Assembly (NCBI GenBank): GCA_937894585.1
Contig: CALBGO010000120.1
Span: 1 to 53,168 of the forward strand
Direction of reading: 5' to 3'
Source: an uncultured Eubacterium sp.
GTDB taxonomy: Bacteria > Bacillota > Clostridia > Peptostreptococcales > Anaerovoracaceae
DNA length: 53,168 nucleotides
This document shows, in pieces, positions 42,284 through 50,956 of the stretch (its first letter is position 1; each line of letters starts with the position of its first letter). The notes below the pieces were generated by a model that saw only the letters and a program-made list of their open reading frames with translations, ran no database searches and was not told the DNA's origin. Both the position numbers and the translations under genes were made by a program.

Positions 42284-43702
42284 ATGGATCTGAAAAGGTT
42301 AGACGAAGCGCTTCATAAACTGATCGAAGAAAAAAATCTTACAGGTGTTGCTGTCGCAATCAGCGGACCGGAAGGCCCTGTTTTTGAAAAAGGATACGGA
42401 TTCCGTGATGCTGAAATGAAAATCGCCCCTGACGGAAATACAATTTTCGGCATCGCTTCCATGAGCAAATCCACCGCAGCGCTTTCGGCTGCGATTCTGG
42501 CAGCGGAGGGGAAAATCAGTTTAGACGACCCGGTATATAAATATCTGCCCGATTTTGATGTGCCGGGAAACCCGAAAGACAGTGTCACCATTCGTCATTT
42601 ATGTATGCATACGGCAGGTATTCCGCCTATGGAGCCGCTGGAATGGTCAATTGCAGTAAATACGCCGGGCAGAGACAGCGATTGGGCAAGACAGCTGAAG
42701 AAAACAGCTCCGAATAAGATGGATACCATTGAACAGATCATTGCGTATATTGCCGAGGGAAAATATCAGACTCTGGGGGCGCCGGGGGAATGCATGAGCT
42801 ACTCTAATGAAGGATATGCAGTTCTCTGCTATCTGATAGACGCTGCAGCCGGAATGCCTCTGGAAGAATTTCTTGATAAAAGAGTTTTCGGACCGATGGG
42901 AATGACAAGAACAACCCTCGACGCCTGGGGAGAGAAAGCTGAAGCGATGGCGGCAGAAGACGGAAACATTACGATGCTGTTTGAAAGAGATGAAGACGGA
43001 CTTCATGTTGACAGACAGTGGTCGATCCTGCCTCCGTTCAGAGCCTGTGCAAATGTAAAATCCACAGCTCACGATATGGCCCGTTATTATCAGTGTCTTT
43101 CAAACGGTGGCGTATTGGACGGAAAGCAGGTGATTCCTGCCGAGGCGGTTGAGCTGATGATCGGAGACAGTTTCCATACACAGGAAAAACCTTTATATTG
43201 CCTTGGTCTGAATAAGAGATGTATAGACGGACATGTGATCTGCGAACATTCCGGCGGTCTGCACGGCGTATCGTCTGAAGGCGCGCTGCTCAAAGGAGAA
43301 AACTACGGCTTCGCAGTATTGTGCAATCAGGGAGATTGTAATGTGCAGGATATTATGTGGCTGCTGACCAATACGGCAATGGGCCGGAAACTCGAAAAGG
43401 ATCAGCTTTGGCTTCATGACGCGGGCAGAAAGTTCGGCCAGCCGGAAATGCTGATCGGAAAATACATATGCCATGAAGGAATCCCTGCGATCGCAGAGGT
43501 TAGACTTGAAGATGACAATCTGGTCATGGAAAAAGGCGATGTCAAATATTATCTCCGCTTCTGCGGTGAAACATGGTTCCAGTTTATACATGACTACGGA
43601 ACAGAACAGAAAATCGAAGGCCGCTGCCGTTTCCATGTGCGCGACGGCAGAGCCTGGGGCGTACAGGTATACACCAGAGTTTATCAGAGATTAGAAGATT
43701 AA
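42284..43702 (+). CDS. Serine beta-lactamase-fold hydrolase
   Basis: A 472-residue soluble enzyme of the class C beta-lactamase / penicillin-binding-like family. Catalytic motifs: S59-x-x-K62 (SMSK) and Y173-S-N175; a third HSGG motif near 325 replaces KTG. The N-terminal 370 residues form the lactamase domain and the rest is a C-terminal beta-rich domain as in D-aminopeptidases. There is no signal peptide, so it is cytoplasmic and probably an esterase or peptidase, not a resistance beta-lactamase. It follows the peptide importer, so it may process imported peptides. AAGGAAGGAAC precedes the ATG. Confidence 0.85.
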   Translation: MDLKRLDEALHKLIEEKNLTGVAVAISGPEGPVFEKGYGFRDAEMKIAPDGNTIFGIASMSKSTAALSAAILAAEGKISLDDPVYKYLPDFDVPGNPKDSVTIRHLCMHTAGIPPMEPLEWSIAVNTPGRDSDWARQLKKTAPNKMDTIEQIIAYIAEGKYQTLGAPGECMSYSNEGYAVLCYLIDAAAGMPLEEFLDKRVFGPMGMTRTTLDAWGEKAEAMAAEDGNITMLFERDEDGLHVDRQWSILPPFRACANVKSTAHDMARYYQCLSNGGVLDGKQVIPAEAVELMIGDSFHTQEKPLYCLGLNKRCIDGHVICEHSGGLHGVSSEGALLKGENYGFAVLCNQGDCNVQDIMWLLTNTAMGRKLEKDQLWLHDAGRKFGQPEMLIGKYICHEGIPAIAEVRLEDDNLVMEKGDVKYYLRFCGETWFQFIHDYGTEQKIEGRCRFHVRDGRAWGVQVYTRVYQRLED

Positions 43703-43723
43703 TGAGAGAATGATTGAAAATTA

Positions 43724-43767
43724 CAGGCGGTTTTGGTGCATAGCCTGACCGCCTGCCTGACTTTTAT
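43724..43767 (+). terminator. Probable terminator after the hydrolase gene
   Basis: CAGGCGGT (43724-43731) pairs with ACCGCCTG (43748-43755) and is followed shortly by CTTTTAT. The U-tract is short and offset. Confidence 0.55.
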
Positions 43768-43785
43768 CTTGCGAGGTTTCTGGAA

Positions 43786-45210
43786 ATGATATCTTTAAGC
43801 AGAGAAGATAAATTCTTAATGAGAAGGGTATGGCTCCTTGCATTCCCGGCGATTGTCGAAAGCCTGCTGGTTTCCATGGTGCAGTATGTGGATACGGCGA
43901 TGGTTGGAAGCCTGGGACCTGATGCAACCGCCGCGGTTGCCGCCTCAACGCCCGTTATGTGGATGCTGAATTCTACTGTTCAGGCTGTTGCTGTGGGAGG
44001 AACGGTTACGGTGGCGCAGGCGATTGGCGCCGGCGAACACGAAAAAGCGAAGCGTGTTTCAGGTCAGGCTTTTTTTGCATCGTGCGCCATTTCTCTGTTC
44101 ATCTTCAGTTTTCTTATGTTTCTGGGCCATCTGATACCGGTGTTTATGGGAACTGAGCCTGAAATACACGAAAGTGCAACCGCCTACATACGCATTACAG
44201 CATTTGGCATGCCGTTTCAGTGCTTTCAGATGGTTTCCTTTGGAATACTGCGCGGCGCCGGAGACACCGGTACGCCGATGAAAATAAATATTCTGATCAA
44301 TATTGTAAATGTGCTTGGGAACTTTTTCATGATCTTTCCGTCAAGAACTGTTTCGGTTCTGGGCGTGGAGTTTGACATGTGGGGCGCAGGGCTTGGCGTT
44401 GAAGGCGCAGCCTGGGCTACAACCGGTGCAAGAGTGCTTGCGGGCGTGCTGCTTTTCGGGACCATGCTGAAGCGTACAGATGTGACTTTGAAACTCAAAG
44501 GTCTTAGGCCTGAGTGGAAACTCATGGGAGAAATGCTGAAAATCGGTATTCCTACCGCATTGGAAAGATTGGCTATATCAGGCGGACAGACCTGCTTTGT
44601 CCGTGTTGTCAGCAGTCTTGGCACAGTTGTGCTGGCGGCTCATCAGCTGGCTCTTACTGCGGAATCTGTTTCCTATATGCCGGCTAATGGCTTTCAGATT
44701 GCAGCGACCACTTTGACGGGAAATGCTGTAGGCGCACAGAGATATAAGCTTGCAAGAAAGAGCGCGGCTATGACATTTAAGCTCTGCGCAGTATGTACTT
44801 TTTGTATGTCGTGCGTGCTTTTCTTTGGAAGCCGTTTGCTGATAGGCTTTTTTACGCCATCAGAAGAAGTCGTAGATCACGGGAGTTTAGCCCTCAGAAT
44901 CATTGCATTTGCTGAAATTTTCTATGCGATGGCCAGTATTTATACCGGTGCGCTGCGGGGCGCGGGCGATACGAAGCAGCCGTTTTATGTGTGCGTGATG
45001 ACTATGTGGGGAATCCGGATCCCGATGGCTTATGTGTTTGTGAAAGTGTTTGGAATGGGCATTGCAGGCGCATGGATTGCAATGGGACTGGATCTCATTA
45101 TTCGCGGCAGTATGATGATGTATCGTTTTTACCATGGGAAATGGGAGGAGAAGCATAGAGAAAAAATAGAGAGGAAAAATGGGAAGCATCTGCATGATGA
45201 ACGAGATTAA
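43786..45210 (+). CDS. MATE family efflux transporter
   Basis: A 474-residue exporter with twelve predicted helices. The first half begins RRVWLLAFPAIVESLLVSMV with VDTAMVGSLGPDA; the second half begins near 240 (GEMLKIGIPTALERLAIS). These features match the NorM/DinF-like Clostridial branch. RBS is weak (GCGAGGTTT). It is only distantly related to the MATE protein at 95-1462, so this is not a recent duplication. It closes the block that separates mfd from spoVT. Confidence 0.92.
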   Translation: MISLSREDKFLMRRVWLLAFPAIVESLLVSMVQYVDTAMVGSLGPDATAAVAASTPVMWMLNSTVQAVAVGGTVTVAQAIGAGEHEKAKRVSGQAFFASCAISLFIFSFLMFLGHLIPVFMGTEPEIHESATAYIRITAFGMPFQCFQMVSFGILRGAGDTGTPMKINILINIVNVLGNFFMIFPSRTVSVLGVEFDMWGAGLGVEGAAWATTGARVLAGVLLFGTMLKRTDVTLKLKGLRPEWKLMGEMLKIGIPTALERLAISGGQTCFVRVVSSLGTVVLAAHQLALTAESVSYMPANGFQIAATTLTGNAVGAQRYKLARKSAAMTFKLCAVCTFCMSCVLFFGSRLLIGFFTPSEEVVDHGSLALRIIAFAEIFYAMASIYTGALRGAGDTKQPFYVCVMTMWGIRIPMAYVFVKVFGMGIAGAWIAMGLDLIIRGSMMMYRFYHGKWEEKHREKIERKNGKHLHDERD

Positions 45211-45222
45211 GATGAAAATGAG

Positions 45223-45255
45223 AACGGGAGCGGTTGGCAGAACTCGCTCCGTTTT
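45223..45255 (+). terminator. Terminator after the second MATE gene
   Basis: AACGGGAGCG pairs with CGCTCCGTT (one bulged G) around a 12-nt loop, followed by TTTT then AGTTT. Confidence 0.75.
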
Positions 45256-45308
45256 AGTTTGCGTAATATAGAAACGCTGTAACGGATATGATCCTTCCGT
45301 ACAAAATA

Positions 45309-45349
45309 ACCAGTTAACTGGTCGGTTTGAGTTAATTTAACTTAATTAA
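45309..45349. promoter_or_regulatory. Cluster of palindromes, operator-like
   Basis: ACCAGTTAACTGGT (45309-45322) is a perfect 14-bp palindrome of the kind bound by TetR-type dimers. AGTTAATTTAACT (45330-45342) is a perfect 13-bp palindrome, and TTAATTAA (45342-45349) a third. They lie between convergent genes (MATE and spoVT), where no promoter is expected, and no TetR gene is nearby. Confidence 0.4.
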
Positions 45350-45379
45350 ACTTGTCTTTTTTGATCCGTAAAATACTGT

Positions 45380-45871
45380 TTAGTCGTAAAGCTGCTTTGC
45401 AATAAATTCTGCGCCGATTTCCGCAGCTTTCATTTCGGTTTCGCCCAGATGTCTGTTTTCTGCAGCAAGCACGGTGATGGAGCCGATAGCGTCTCCTTGG
45501 GAAAGAATCGGTACAATCAGCTTTCTGTCCGTTTGATATTTATCTTTAGACCGAATGATTTGATCCAGTTCTTCATCTATTTTTCCGTTTCCGAACTGCC
45601 TTTTCAACTTTCCCGATGCAGCAATAAAGATATCTGTATCGGATACGGCGACGGTACCGCCTAAAACGGAGGAAGCGGTTTCCGCAAATTCCGTGGCGAT
45701 CTGGCTCATATCACCGACAGGGGAATACTTTTTCAGTATGATTTCACCGCTTTCGCCGGTATATATTTCCAGGGGATCGCCCTCTCTGATTCTCAAAATT
45801 CGTCTGATTTCTTTTGGAACCACCACTCTGCCCAGGTCGTCGATACGCCTTACGATTCCGGTTGCTTTCAT
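45380..45871 (-). CDS. spoVT: Stage V sporulation protein T
   Basis: A 163-residue regulator. The N-terminal AbrB swapped-hairpin domain (about 1-50) reads GIVRRIDDLGRVVVPKEIRR; the C-terminal GAF-like domain (about 60-160) contains FAETASSVLGG and the DRKLIVPILSQGDAIGSI stretch. SpoVT controls late forespore genes and spore germination properties. RBS AAAGGAGAG precedes the ATG at 45869-45871. Unusually, it is on the opposite strand to mfd and mazG, so the ancestral order has been inverted locally. I could not find a convincing sigma-G promoter. Confidence 0.95.
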   Translation of the reverse strand: MKATGIVRRIDDLGRVVVPKEIRRILRIREGDPLEIYTGESGEIILKKYSPVGDMSQIATEFAETASSVLGGTVAVSDTDIFIAASGKLKRQFGNGKIDEELDQIIRSKDKYQTDRKLIVPILSQGDAIGSITVLAAENRHLGETEMKAAEIGAEFIAKQLYD

Positions 45872-45938
45872 GTAAGTTTACTCTCCTTTGTTATCAATAC
45901 TTGTGTCTATAGTGTTCTCCGGCTTATGAAAAATATAC

Positions 45939-45960
45939 CGGATATTTCATAAAATATCCG
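45939..45960. promoter_or_regulatory. Hairpin in the spoVT upstream region
   Basis: CGGATATTT pairs perfectly with AAATATCCG around CATA. It lies in the divergent region before spoVT and the amidohydrolase gene; it may be an operator or an RNA hairpin in the spoVT leader. Confidence 0.5.
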
Positions 45961-45978
45961 AGGAAACCATTGCATTAA

Positions 45979-46006
45979 AAGCGAACCGTGATATACTTAT
46001 TCTATT
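45979..46006 (+). promoter_or_regulatory. Probable promoter of the amidohydrolase operon
   Basis: TTGCAT, a 16-nt spacer and TATACT form a plausible vegetative promoter in this interval. Downstream, TGCTGTT (46022-46028) and AACAGCA (46049-46055) could form a leader hairpin just before the AATGGAGGT RBS. Confidence 0.5.
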
Positions 46007-46075
46007 ATACTGGCGTATGTTGCTGTTTTTTGAGTAATTGACCAAATAACAGCATAGAACAATGGAGGTAAGAAT

Positions 46076-47365
46076 ATGCTTTTTAAAGAAATCTCTGTTT
46101 TAGATAAAGATTATAATGTTCAGGAAAATATGTATGTGGGTATTTCCGAAGACAGAATCCGTTATATCGGAAAAGACGCGCCTTCAGAAGATTTTGGTCA
46201 GGTTTTTGAAGGGAAAAACCGTCTTCTGATGCCGGCGTTTTATAATGCGCATGCACATTCGCCTATGGCGCTGATGCGCGGTTACGGAGAAAATCTGGCT
46301 CTGATGGACTGGCTGAACACTCGGATTTTTCCTTTTGAGGATAAACTCTGCGGTAATGCGGTTTATTGGGGAACTCTTCTGTGTATGGCGGAGTCTTTGC
46401 GTTACGGAATTGTTTCTTCATCGGATATGTATTACTTTACTTCGGATATGGTAAGAGCTGTGGCGGAAAGCGGCGCAAAAGCAAACATTTCCCGGGCAAT
46501 CGCAAATCCTATGGGTGCGCCTTTGAAGAGCCTTCCTTCCGTAAAGGAGGCCGAGGACGCTGTTCGTTTGTATCACGGTGCCGAAAACGGCAGGATTATC
46601 ATAGATGCAAGTATTCATGCCGAATATACCAGCAATGAAGAAACCGTAAAATATGTTGCTGATATGGCGAAGCAATCGGGCTTGAGAATGCATGTGCATT
46701 TATCCGAAACAAAGTCAGAGCATGAAGAATGTAAAGCGCGGCGGGGCGGTCTGACACCGGCACAGTATTTTGAACACTGCGGTATTTTTGATGTGCCGGC
46801 TCTTGCAGCTCATTGCGTATGGTGTGAAGATGCGGATTTCGACATTCTGAAGGAAAAAGGCGTGACTGCAGCAACCAATCCTGTCAGCAATCTGAAGCTG
46901 GCAAGTGGTATTGCGCAGGTGTCTGAAATGATAAACCGGGGCATTCGTGTTGCAATCGGTACAGACAGCGTTGCAAGCAACAATAATCTGAGTTTCTTTG
47001 AAGAAATGAAGACCTTTGCAATTCTTGCAAAGACAAAAACCATGGACCCTACGGTCGTTACGCCGAAGGAGGCGCTGAAAGCAGCTACGGTGAACGGAGC
47101 TTTGGCTCAGGGCAGATATGACTGCGGTGTAATTGAAGAGGGGAACAAGGCTGATTTTATTGTGCTGCGCACCGATGTTCCGAATATGCATCCCGTACAC
47201 AATATGCTGAATAATATTGTATACTCTGCATGCGATGCGGACATTGCAATGACTGTCGCTGACGGGAAGATACTTTATAAAGACGGCGAGTATACAACAA
47301 TAGATATAGAGAAAACTATATTTGAGGCTGAAGCTGCAACTAAAGAGATTTTGAAACAACTGTAG
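46076..47365 (+). CDS. Amidohydrolase, MTA/SAH deaminase-like
   Basis: A 429-residue metal-dependent hydrolase of the TRZ/ATZ and MtaD group. Metal ligands: H59 and H61 in NAHAHSP, a histidine in MHVHLSET near 210, one in AAHCVW near 240, and D in IGTDSVASNN near 290. The family deaminates 5'-methylthioadenosine, S-adenosylhomocysteine, guanine or related purines. The N-terminal SYELYAL-like strands are conventional. GGAGGTAAG precedes the ATG. It is 14 nt upstream of the flippase-like gene, which suggests co-transcription but not a functional link. Confidence 0.85.
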   Translation: MLFKEISVLDKDYNVQENMYVGISEDRIRYIGKDAPSEDFGQVFEGKNRLLMPAFYNAHAHSPMALMRGYGENLALMDWLNTRIFPFEDKLCGNAVYWGTLLCMAESLRYGIVSSSDMYYFTSDMVRAVAESGAKANISRAIANPMGAPLKSLPSVKEAEDAVRLYHGAENGRIIIDASIHAEYTSNEETVKYVADMAKQSGLRMHVHLSETKSEHEECKARRGGLTPAQYFEHCGIFDVPALAAHCVWCEDADFDILKEKGVTAATNPVSNLKLASGIAQVSEMINRGIRVAIGTDSVASNNNLSFFEEMKTFAILAKTKTMDPTVVTPKEALKAATVNGALAQGRYDCGVIEEGNKADFIVLRTDVPNMHPVHNMLNNIVYSACDADIAMTVADGKILYKDGEYTTIDIEKTIFEAEAATKEILKQL

Positions 47366-47379
47366 AAAGTGAAAAGCGT

Positions 47380-48981
47380 ATGTCTAATAAAGGAAACAAG
47401 TTTATAAAAGGCGCTGCGGTGCTGGGCATCGCAGGCGTTGTGATTAAACTGCTGGGAGCAGTTTTCAGAATTCCGCTGACAAACTGGATTGGAGATGACG
47501 GAATGTCTTATTACGGGTTTGCTTATTCGATTTACGGTGCGCTGCTGGTACTCTCAACGGCAGGAATTCCCGTGGCGATTTCCCGTATGGTATCGGAGAG
47601 GATTGCCGTGGGAGAGTACAGAAATGCACATAAAGTATTTAAGGTTGCTACAGCGCTTCTGTTTGGAATCGGCATTTTTTCTTTCGCCGTGTGTTTTGTC
47701 GGTGGCGAAGCGATTACTAAGGTCCTCGGAAATCCTGATGCCGCTATGGCGGTAAAAGCAATTTCTCCGGCGCTGCTGTTCGTTCCGCTGTTTTCTGCAT
47801 TCCGCGGATATTTTCAGGGCCGTCAGAATATGAATCCTACGGCAATATCCGAAATTACAGAGCAGCTGATTCGTGTGATTTTCGGACTTTATCTGGCGTA
47901 TAAGCTGATGGATATGGGACTGAAAGAGGCTGCTGCGGGAGCGTCTTTCGGAGCTTCTGCAGGTTCTGTGGCAGGGCTTCTTATTATTGTGGGAATTTAT
48001 TTTCTGAACCGCAGAACCATTCATCGTAAAATTGACCTGAATAATCAGGCAGTCGAAGAGACAGCGGTGATTTTACGCAAAATTGTAGCGATTGCCGTAC
48101 CGATTATCATCGGCAGTGAAATTATGCCGATTATGACGCTGATCGATACGGGGCTTATTATGACTCGTCTGCAGGCGACGGGTTGGTCTTATGCAGAAGC
48201 AAAGAGCCTTTACGGTCTGCTCAGCGGTTTCTGCAATTCTCTGATTGCATTTCCGCAGGTATTCACACAGGCTGTTGCTGTCAGTCTGGTGCCTGCCGTT
48301 GCGGCGGCATTTAAGGTGAAAGACAGCCGAGGCGTGCAGACCAATATCAATTTGGGCTATCGTGTCACTATGATTATGGCATTTCCGTGTGCTTTCGGCA
48401 TTTTTTCTCTGGCAGAGCCGATTCTTCTTCTGCTGTATCCTGCGCAGAAAGCAAGTGCCGTTGCTGCGGTTCCGACGCTTATGATTATGGCAATCAGTGT
48501 GGTTTTCCTCGCCATTACACAGACTTCCGTAGGCGTACTGCAATCTATCGGAAAGCAGAATCTGCCCGTTATAAATCTGGCAGTCGGCTGTGTCGGAAAA
48601 GTAATTGTTACTTTTATTCTGGTGGGCATTCACGATGTAAATATCAAGGGTGCGGCAATTGGGACTATGCTGGCGTATATCGTGGCGCTGGTACTGAATA
48701 ATCGTGCGGTAAAACACTATACCGGCGTTAAATTTGACTATGATCTGACTTATGTGCGGCCGTGTATTGCGGCAGCTCTGATGGGTGTCTGCGCCTTTGC
48801 GGCTCATAAGCTTTTGGTAGGATTCTTAGGAAACAGCATCGCAACACTGCTTGCAATTATGACGGGAGCCGCTGTGTACGGCGTGCTGATTTTTGTGCTG
48901 AAAGCCATTACGGTAGAAGAAGTTGCGGCTATGCCAGGCGGCAGTAAACTGCAGAAAATCATTAGAAAGTTTGTGAAATAA
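47380..48981 (+). CDS. SpoVB/YabM-like polysaccharide flippase
   Basis: A 533-residue membrane protein with about 14 helices of the MOP (MVF/PST) superfamily. The N-terminus with IKGAAVLGIAGVVIKLLGAVFRIPLTNWIG and the RGYFQGRQNMNPTAISE motif near 145 are typical of stage V sporulation protein B and related proteins, which move lipid-linked precursors across the membrane for cortex or envelope synthesis. In B. subtilis yabM lies at this point, between spoVT and mazG. The stop is 2 nt before mazG. Confidence 0.9.
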   Translation: MSNKGNKFIKGAAVLGIAGVVIKLLGAVFRIPLTNWIGDDGMSYYGFAYSIYGALLVLSTAGIPVAISRMVSERIAVGEYRNAHKVFKVATALLFGIGIFSFAVCFVGGEAITKVLGNPDAAMAVKAISPALLFVPLFSAFRGYFQGRQNMNPTAISEITEQLIRVIFGLYLAYKLMDMGLKEAAAGASFGASAGSVAGLLIIVGIYFLNRRTIHRKIDLNNQAVEETAVILRKIVAIAVPIIIGSEIMPIMTLIDTGLIMTRLQATGWSYAEAKSLYGLLSGFCNSLIAFPQVFTQAVAVSLVPAVAAAFKVKDSRGVQTNINLGYRVTMIMAFPCAFGIFSLAEPILLLLYPAQKASAVAAVPTLMIMAISVVFLAITQTSVGVLQSIGKQNLPVINLAVGCVGKVIVTFILVGIHDVNIKGAAIGTMLAYIVALVLNNRAVKHYTGVKFDYDLTYVRPCIAAALMGVCAFAAHKLLVGFLGNSIATLLAIMTGAAVYGVLIFVLKAITVEEVAAMPGGSKLQKIIRKFVK

Positions 48982-48983
48982 TT

Positions 48984-49793
48984 ATGAAAAAAGAGTATGA
49001 AGAATTATATTCGGTAAAAAATAATGAAGGAGATGCGTTAAAGCGCCTTGCGCAGATTGTGAAAATTCTGCGTGCTGAATGTCCGTGGGACAGGGAGCAG
49101 ACCCACGAATCTCTTACAAAGTGTATGATTGAAGAGGCTTACGAGGCTGTAGAAGCGATACAGAACCGGGATGCAGATAATCTCAGAGAAGAATTGGGCG
49201 ATGTTCTGCTGCAGGTTGTCTTTCACAGCGGCCTTGCAGAAGAAGAGAATTCCTTTTCTCTTACAGATGTAATTAATGACGAATGTGAAAAAATGATTCG
49301 CAGGCATCCGCACATTTTTTTAGAAGAAAATGCAAAAACTATTGACAAAGCCCTTGAAAAATGGGAAAATATGAAGAGCAAAGAACATAGAGAACTTAGA
49401 TATACCAATCGTTTGGAGAATGTACCTAAGGCAATGCCGGCTCTGATTCGGAGCTTTAAAGTTCAGAGCAGAGCTGCAAAGATTGGGTTTGACTGGCCCG
49501 ATGCGGACGGCGCTTTTGAGAAGATTCAGGAGGAACTTACGGAGCTGCTTGAGGCATATGAAGAGGGCGATGGTGCGCATATATTTGAAGAACTTGGAGA
49601 TTTGCTGTTTTCTGTAGTTAATGTTTCACGGTTCCTGGACGTAGACTCTGAAGATGCTCTGCATAGGGCGACAGCCAAGTTTATCGGTCGTTTTGATTAT
49701 ATGGAGGAGCTTGCGCAGTCGCGCGGTCAGGATTTGGGAGAGATGACTTTGGAAGAGATGGACAATCTCTGGCAGGAAGCCAAACGCAATTAA
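48984..49793 (+). CDS. mazG: Nucleoside triphosphate pyrophosphohydrolase MazG
   Basis: A 269-residue enzyme with two MazG domains. The first shows CPWDREQTHESL, EEAYEAVEAI (50-59) and EELGDVLLQVVFHS (69-82), the Mg-binding set; the second has IQEELTELLEAYEEGD near 175 and EELGDLLFSVVNVSRF near 195. It cleaves aberrant or signalling NTPs to NMP and PPi. In B. subtilis YabN the same domain is fused to an N-terminal methyltransferase-like domain, which is absent here. Starts 2 nt after the flippase gene. Confidence 0.94.
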   Translation: MKKEYEELYSVKNNEGDALKRLAQIVKILRAECPWDREQTHESLTKCMIEEAYEAVEAIQNRDADNLREELGDVLLQVVFHSGLAEEENSFSLTDVINDECEKMIRRHPHIFLEENAKTIDKALEKWENMKSKEHRELRYTNRLENVPKAMPALIRSFKVQSRAAKIGFDWPDADGAFEKIQEELTELLEAYEEGDGAHIFEELGDLLFSVVNVSRFLDVDSEDALHRATAKFIGRFDYMEELAQSRGQDLGEMTLEEMDNLWQEAKRN

Positions 49794-49828
49794 GTTCAAT
49801 GCTATGTATGATTTAAGGAGGATTTATA

Positions 49829-50107
49829 ATGAATAAGGCTGAACTCGTTGCTGCAGTAGCAGAGAAAACAAACTTCACAAAGAAAGATGCAGAAGTTGCA
49901 ATCAATGCATTTCTTGCAAGCGTAGAAGAAGCTATGGTTAAAGGGGAAAAAGTACAGTTAATCGGATTCGGTACTTTTGAAACAAGAGAAAGAAAAGCCA
50001 GACAGGGCAGAAATCCTAGAAAACCAGAAGAAGTAATCGAAATTGCAGCTTCCAAAGCGCCTGTTTTCAAAGCAGGAAAAGCACTGAAGGATGCAGTCAA
50101 CAAATAA
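49829..50107 (+). CDS. hup: HU family DNA-binding protein
   Basis: A 92-residue nucleoid protein. The N-terminal dimerisation helices (MNKAELVAAVAEKTNFTKKD) are followed by the beta-arm region GFGTFETRERKARQGRNPR with the proline-containing arm tip. It compacts DNA as a dimer. AAGGAGGA precedes the ATG. It lies between mazG and rqcP, as in several Clostridia and near the Bacillus order, and ends in its own terminator. Confidence 0.96.
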   Translation: MNKAELVAAVAEKTNFTKKDAEVAINAFLASVEEAMVKGEKVQLIGFGTFETRERKARQGRNPRKPEEVIEIAASKAPVFKAGKALKDAVNK

Positions 50108-50121
50108 AAGACTTGATATAT

Positions 50122-50148
50122 AAGGACAGCCTCAGGTTGTCCTTTTTT
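50122..50148 (+). terminator. Rho-independent terminator after hup
   Basis: AAGGACAGCC pairs (one G-U) with GGTTGTCCTT around TCA, followed by TTTT. Confidence 0.92.
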
Positions 50149-50235
50149 CTTGCGGTTTGAGAAATCGCCGGATAGTCGGATATAAGTTTTAGAAGATATG
50201 TATAAATGCGTAAGTTATGAAGAGAGGAAGAGATT

Positions 50236-50481
50236 ATGAGAATTGACAAGTTTTTGAAAAATTCCAGACTGATAAAGAGAAGAACTGTGGCAAAGGATGC
50301 ATGCGATCAGGAAAGAGTTTCGGTTAACGGGAAAATTGTAAAAGCGGGCGCTGAGGTGAAAGAAGGAGATGTGATTCATATTTCTTTCGGAAACAGCTCT
50401 CTGACTGCGAAGGTTCTGAAATTAACAGAATCCTGCCGCAAGGAAGATGCGGCAGGCATGTATGAGATTATTGAGAAGTAG
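50236..50481 (+). CDS. rqcP: S4-domain RNA-binding protein RqcP
   Basis: An 81-residue protein consisting of a single S4 domain: MRIDKFLKNSRLIKRRTVAK and the later VNGKIVKAGAEVKEGD. It matches RqcP (YabO of B. subtilis), which binds stalled 50S subunits and helps RqcH add alanine tails in ribosome-associated quality control. AGAGAGGAAGAG precedes the ATG at 50236. The next genes in Bacillus, yabP and yabQ, are not in this window. Confidence 0.93.
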   Translation: MRIDKFLKNSRLIKRRTVAKDACDQERVSVNGKIVKAGAEVKEGDVIHISFGNSSLTAKVLKLTESCRKEDAAGMYEIIEK

Positions 50482-50508
50482 ATTTATACAGCTGAAGTAA
50501 ACGGAGAA

Positions 50509-50537
50509 CCGGGAGATTGTTATCCCGGAAATCTTTT
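50509..50537. terminator. Terminator between rqcP and the DUF4363 gene
   Basis: CCGGGA pairs with TCCCGG around an 8-nt loop, followed by AAATCTTTTT. It can serve rqcP; for the convergent DUF4363 gene its effect is uncertain. Confidence 0.75.
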
Positions 50538-50572
50538 TAGGAAATTCATATGATGTTGGGAGCGGTACTGTT

Positions 50573-50956
50573 TTACAGTATGTTGCGCAGGCAGATGCGT
50601 TCGCTTTCGCGAAGGTATTTAAGCTGTTCTCTGAGGGAAAGCAGCTCGCCGCTGCTGTTGGACAAATCTTCTGCCTTGATGTACATCAGAGTTTTTGCAA
50701 ATGTACTGTCCGCATCATTGATATCCCGGGTATCCAGGAAAAAGAGGGCAGCGTTTCGATATCGGTGCCAGTTTTCATTTTGGAGACGGAAAGCTTCCTC
50801 GGCAGCCTTCCAGTTTTCTTCTTCAACAGCAGGCATGATAACCTGGTCACAGGTATTGATCATATCGCTGAGATTTTGTACAGAATAACAGTAAAACAGA
50901 CCCCAGCAGCCCATGAGGAGAGCAAGGGATAATACAGACGCAGTCAAAGCTTTCAT
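50573..50956 (-). CDS. DUF4363 family membrane-anchored protein
   Basis: A 127-residue protein with one N-terminal hydrophobic segment (about 3-25) and a helical, charged, probably extracytoplasmic remainder. The sequence and its place directly after a DUF421 gene match DUF4363. GAGGTGT precedes the ATG at 50954-50956. The stop of the DUF421 gene abuts the ATG, so the pair is translationally linked. Function unknown. Confidence 0.8.
   Translation of the reverse strand: MKALTASVLSLALLMGCWGLFYCYSVQNLSDMINTCDQVIMPAVEEENWKAAEEAFRLQNENWHRYRNAALFFLDTRDINDADSTFAKTLMYIKAEDLSNSSGELLSLREQLKYLRESERICLRNIL

Noticed and set aside
42284..43702. Hydrolase as a secreted antibiotic-resistance beta-lactamase
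   Set aside because: There is no signal peptide, the KTG box is absent and the C-terminal domain is typical of peptidase or esterase relatives.
35277..45379. The block between mfd and spoVT as a prophage or integrative element
   Set aside because: No integrase, transposase, tRNA attachment site or clear direct repeats are visible; the genes are ordinary transporters.
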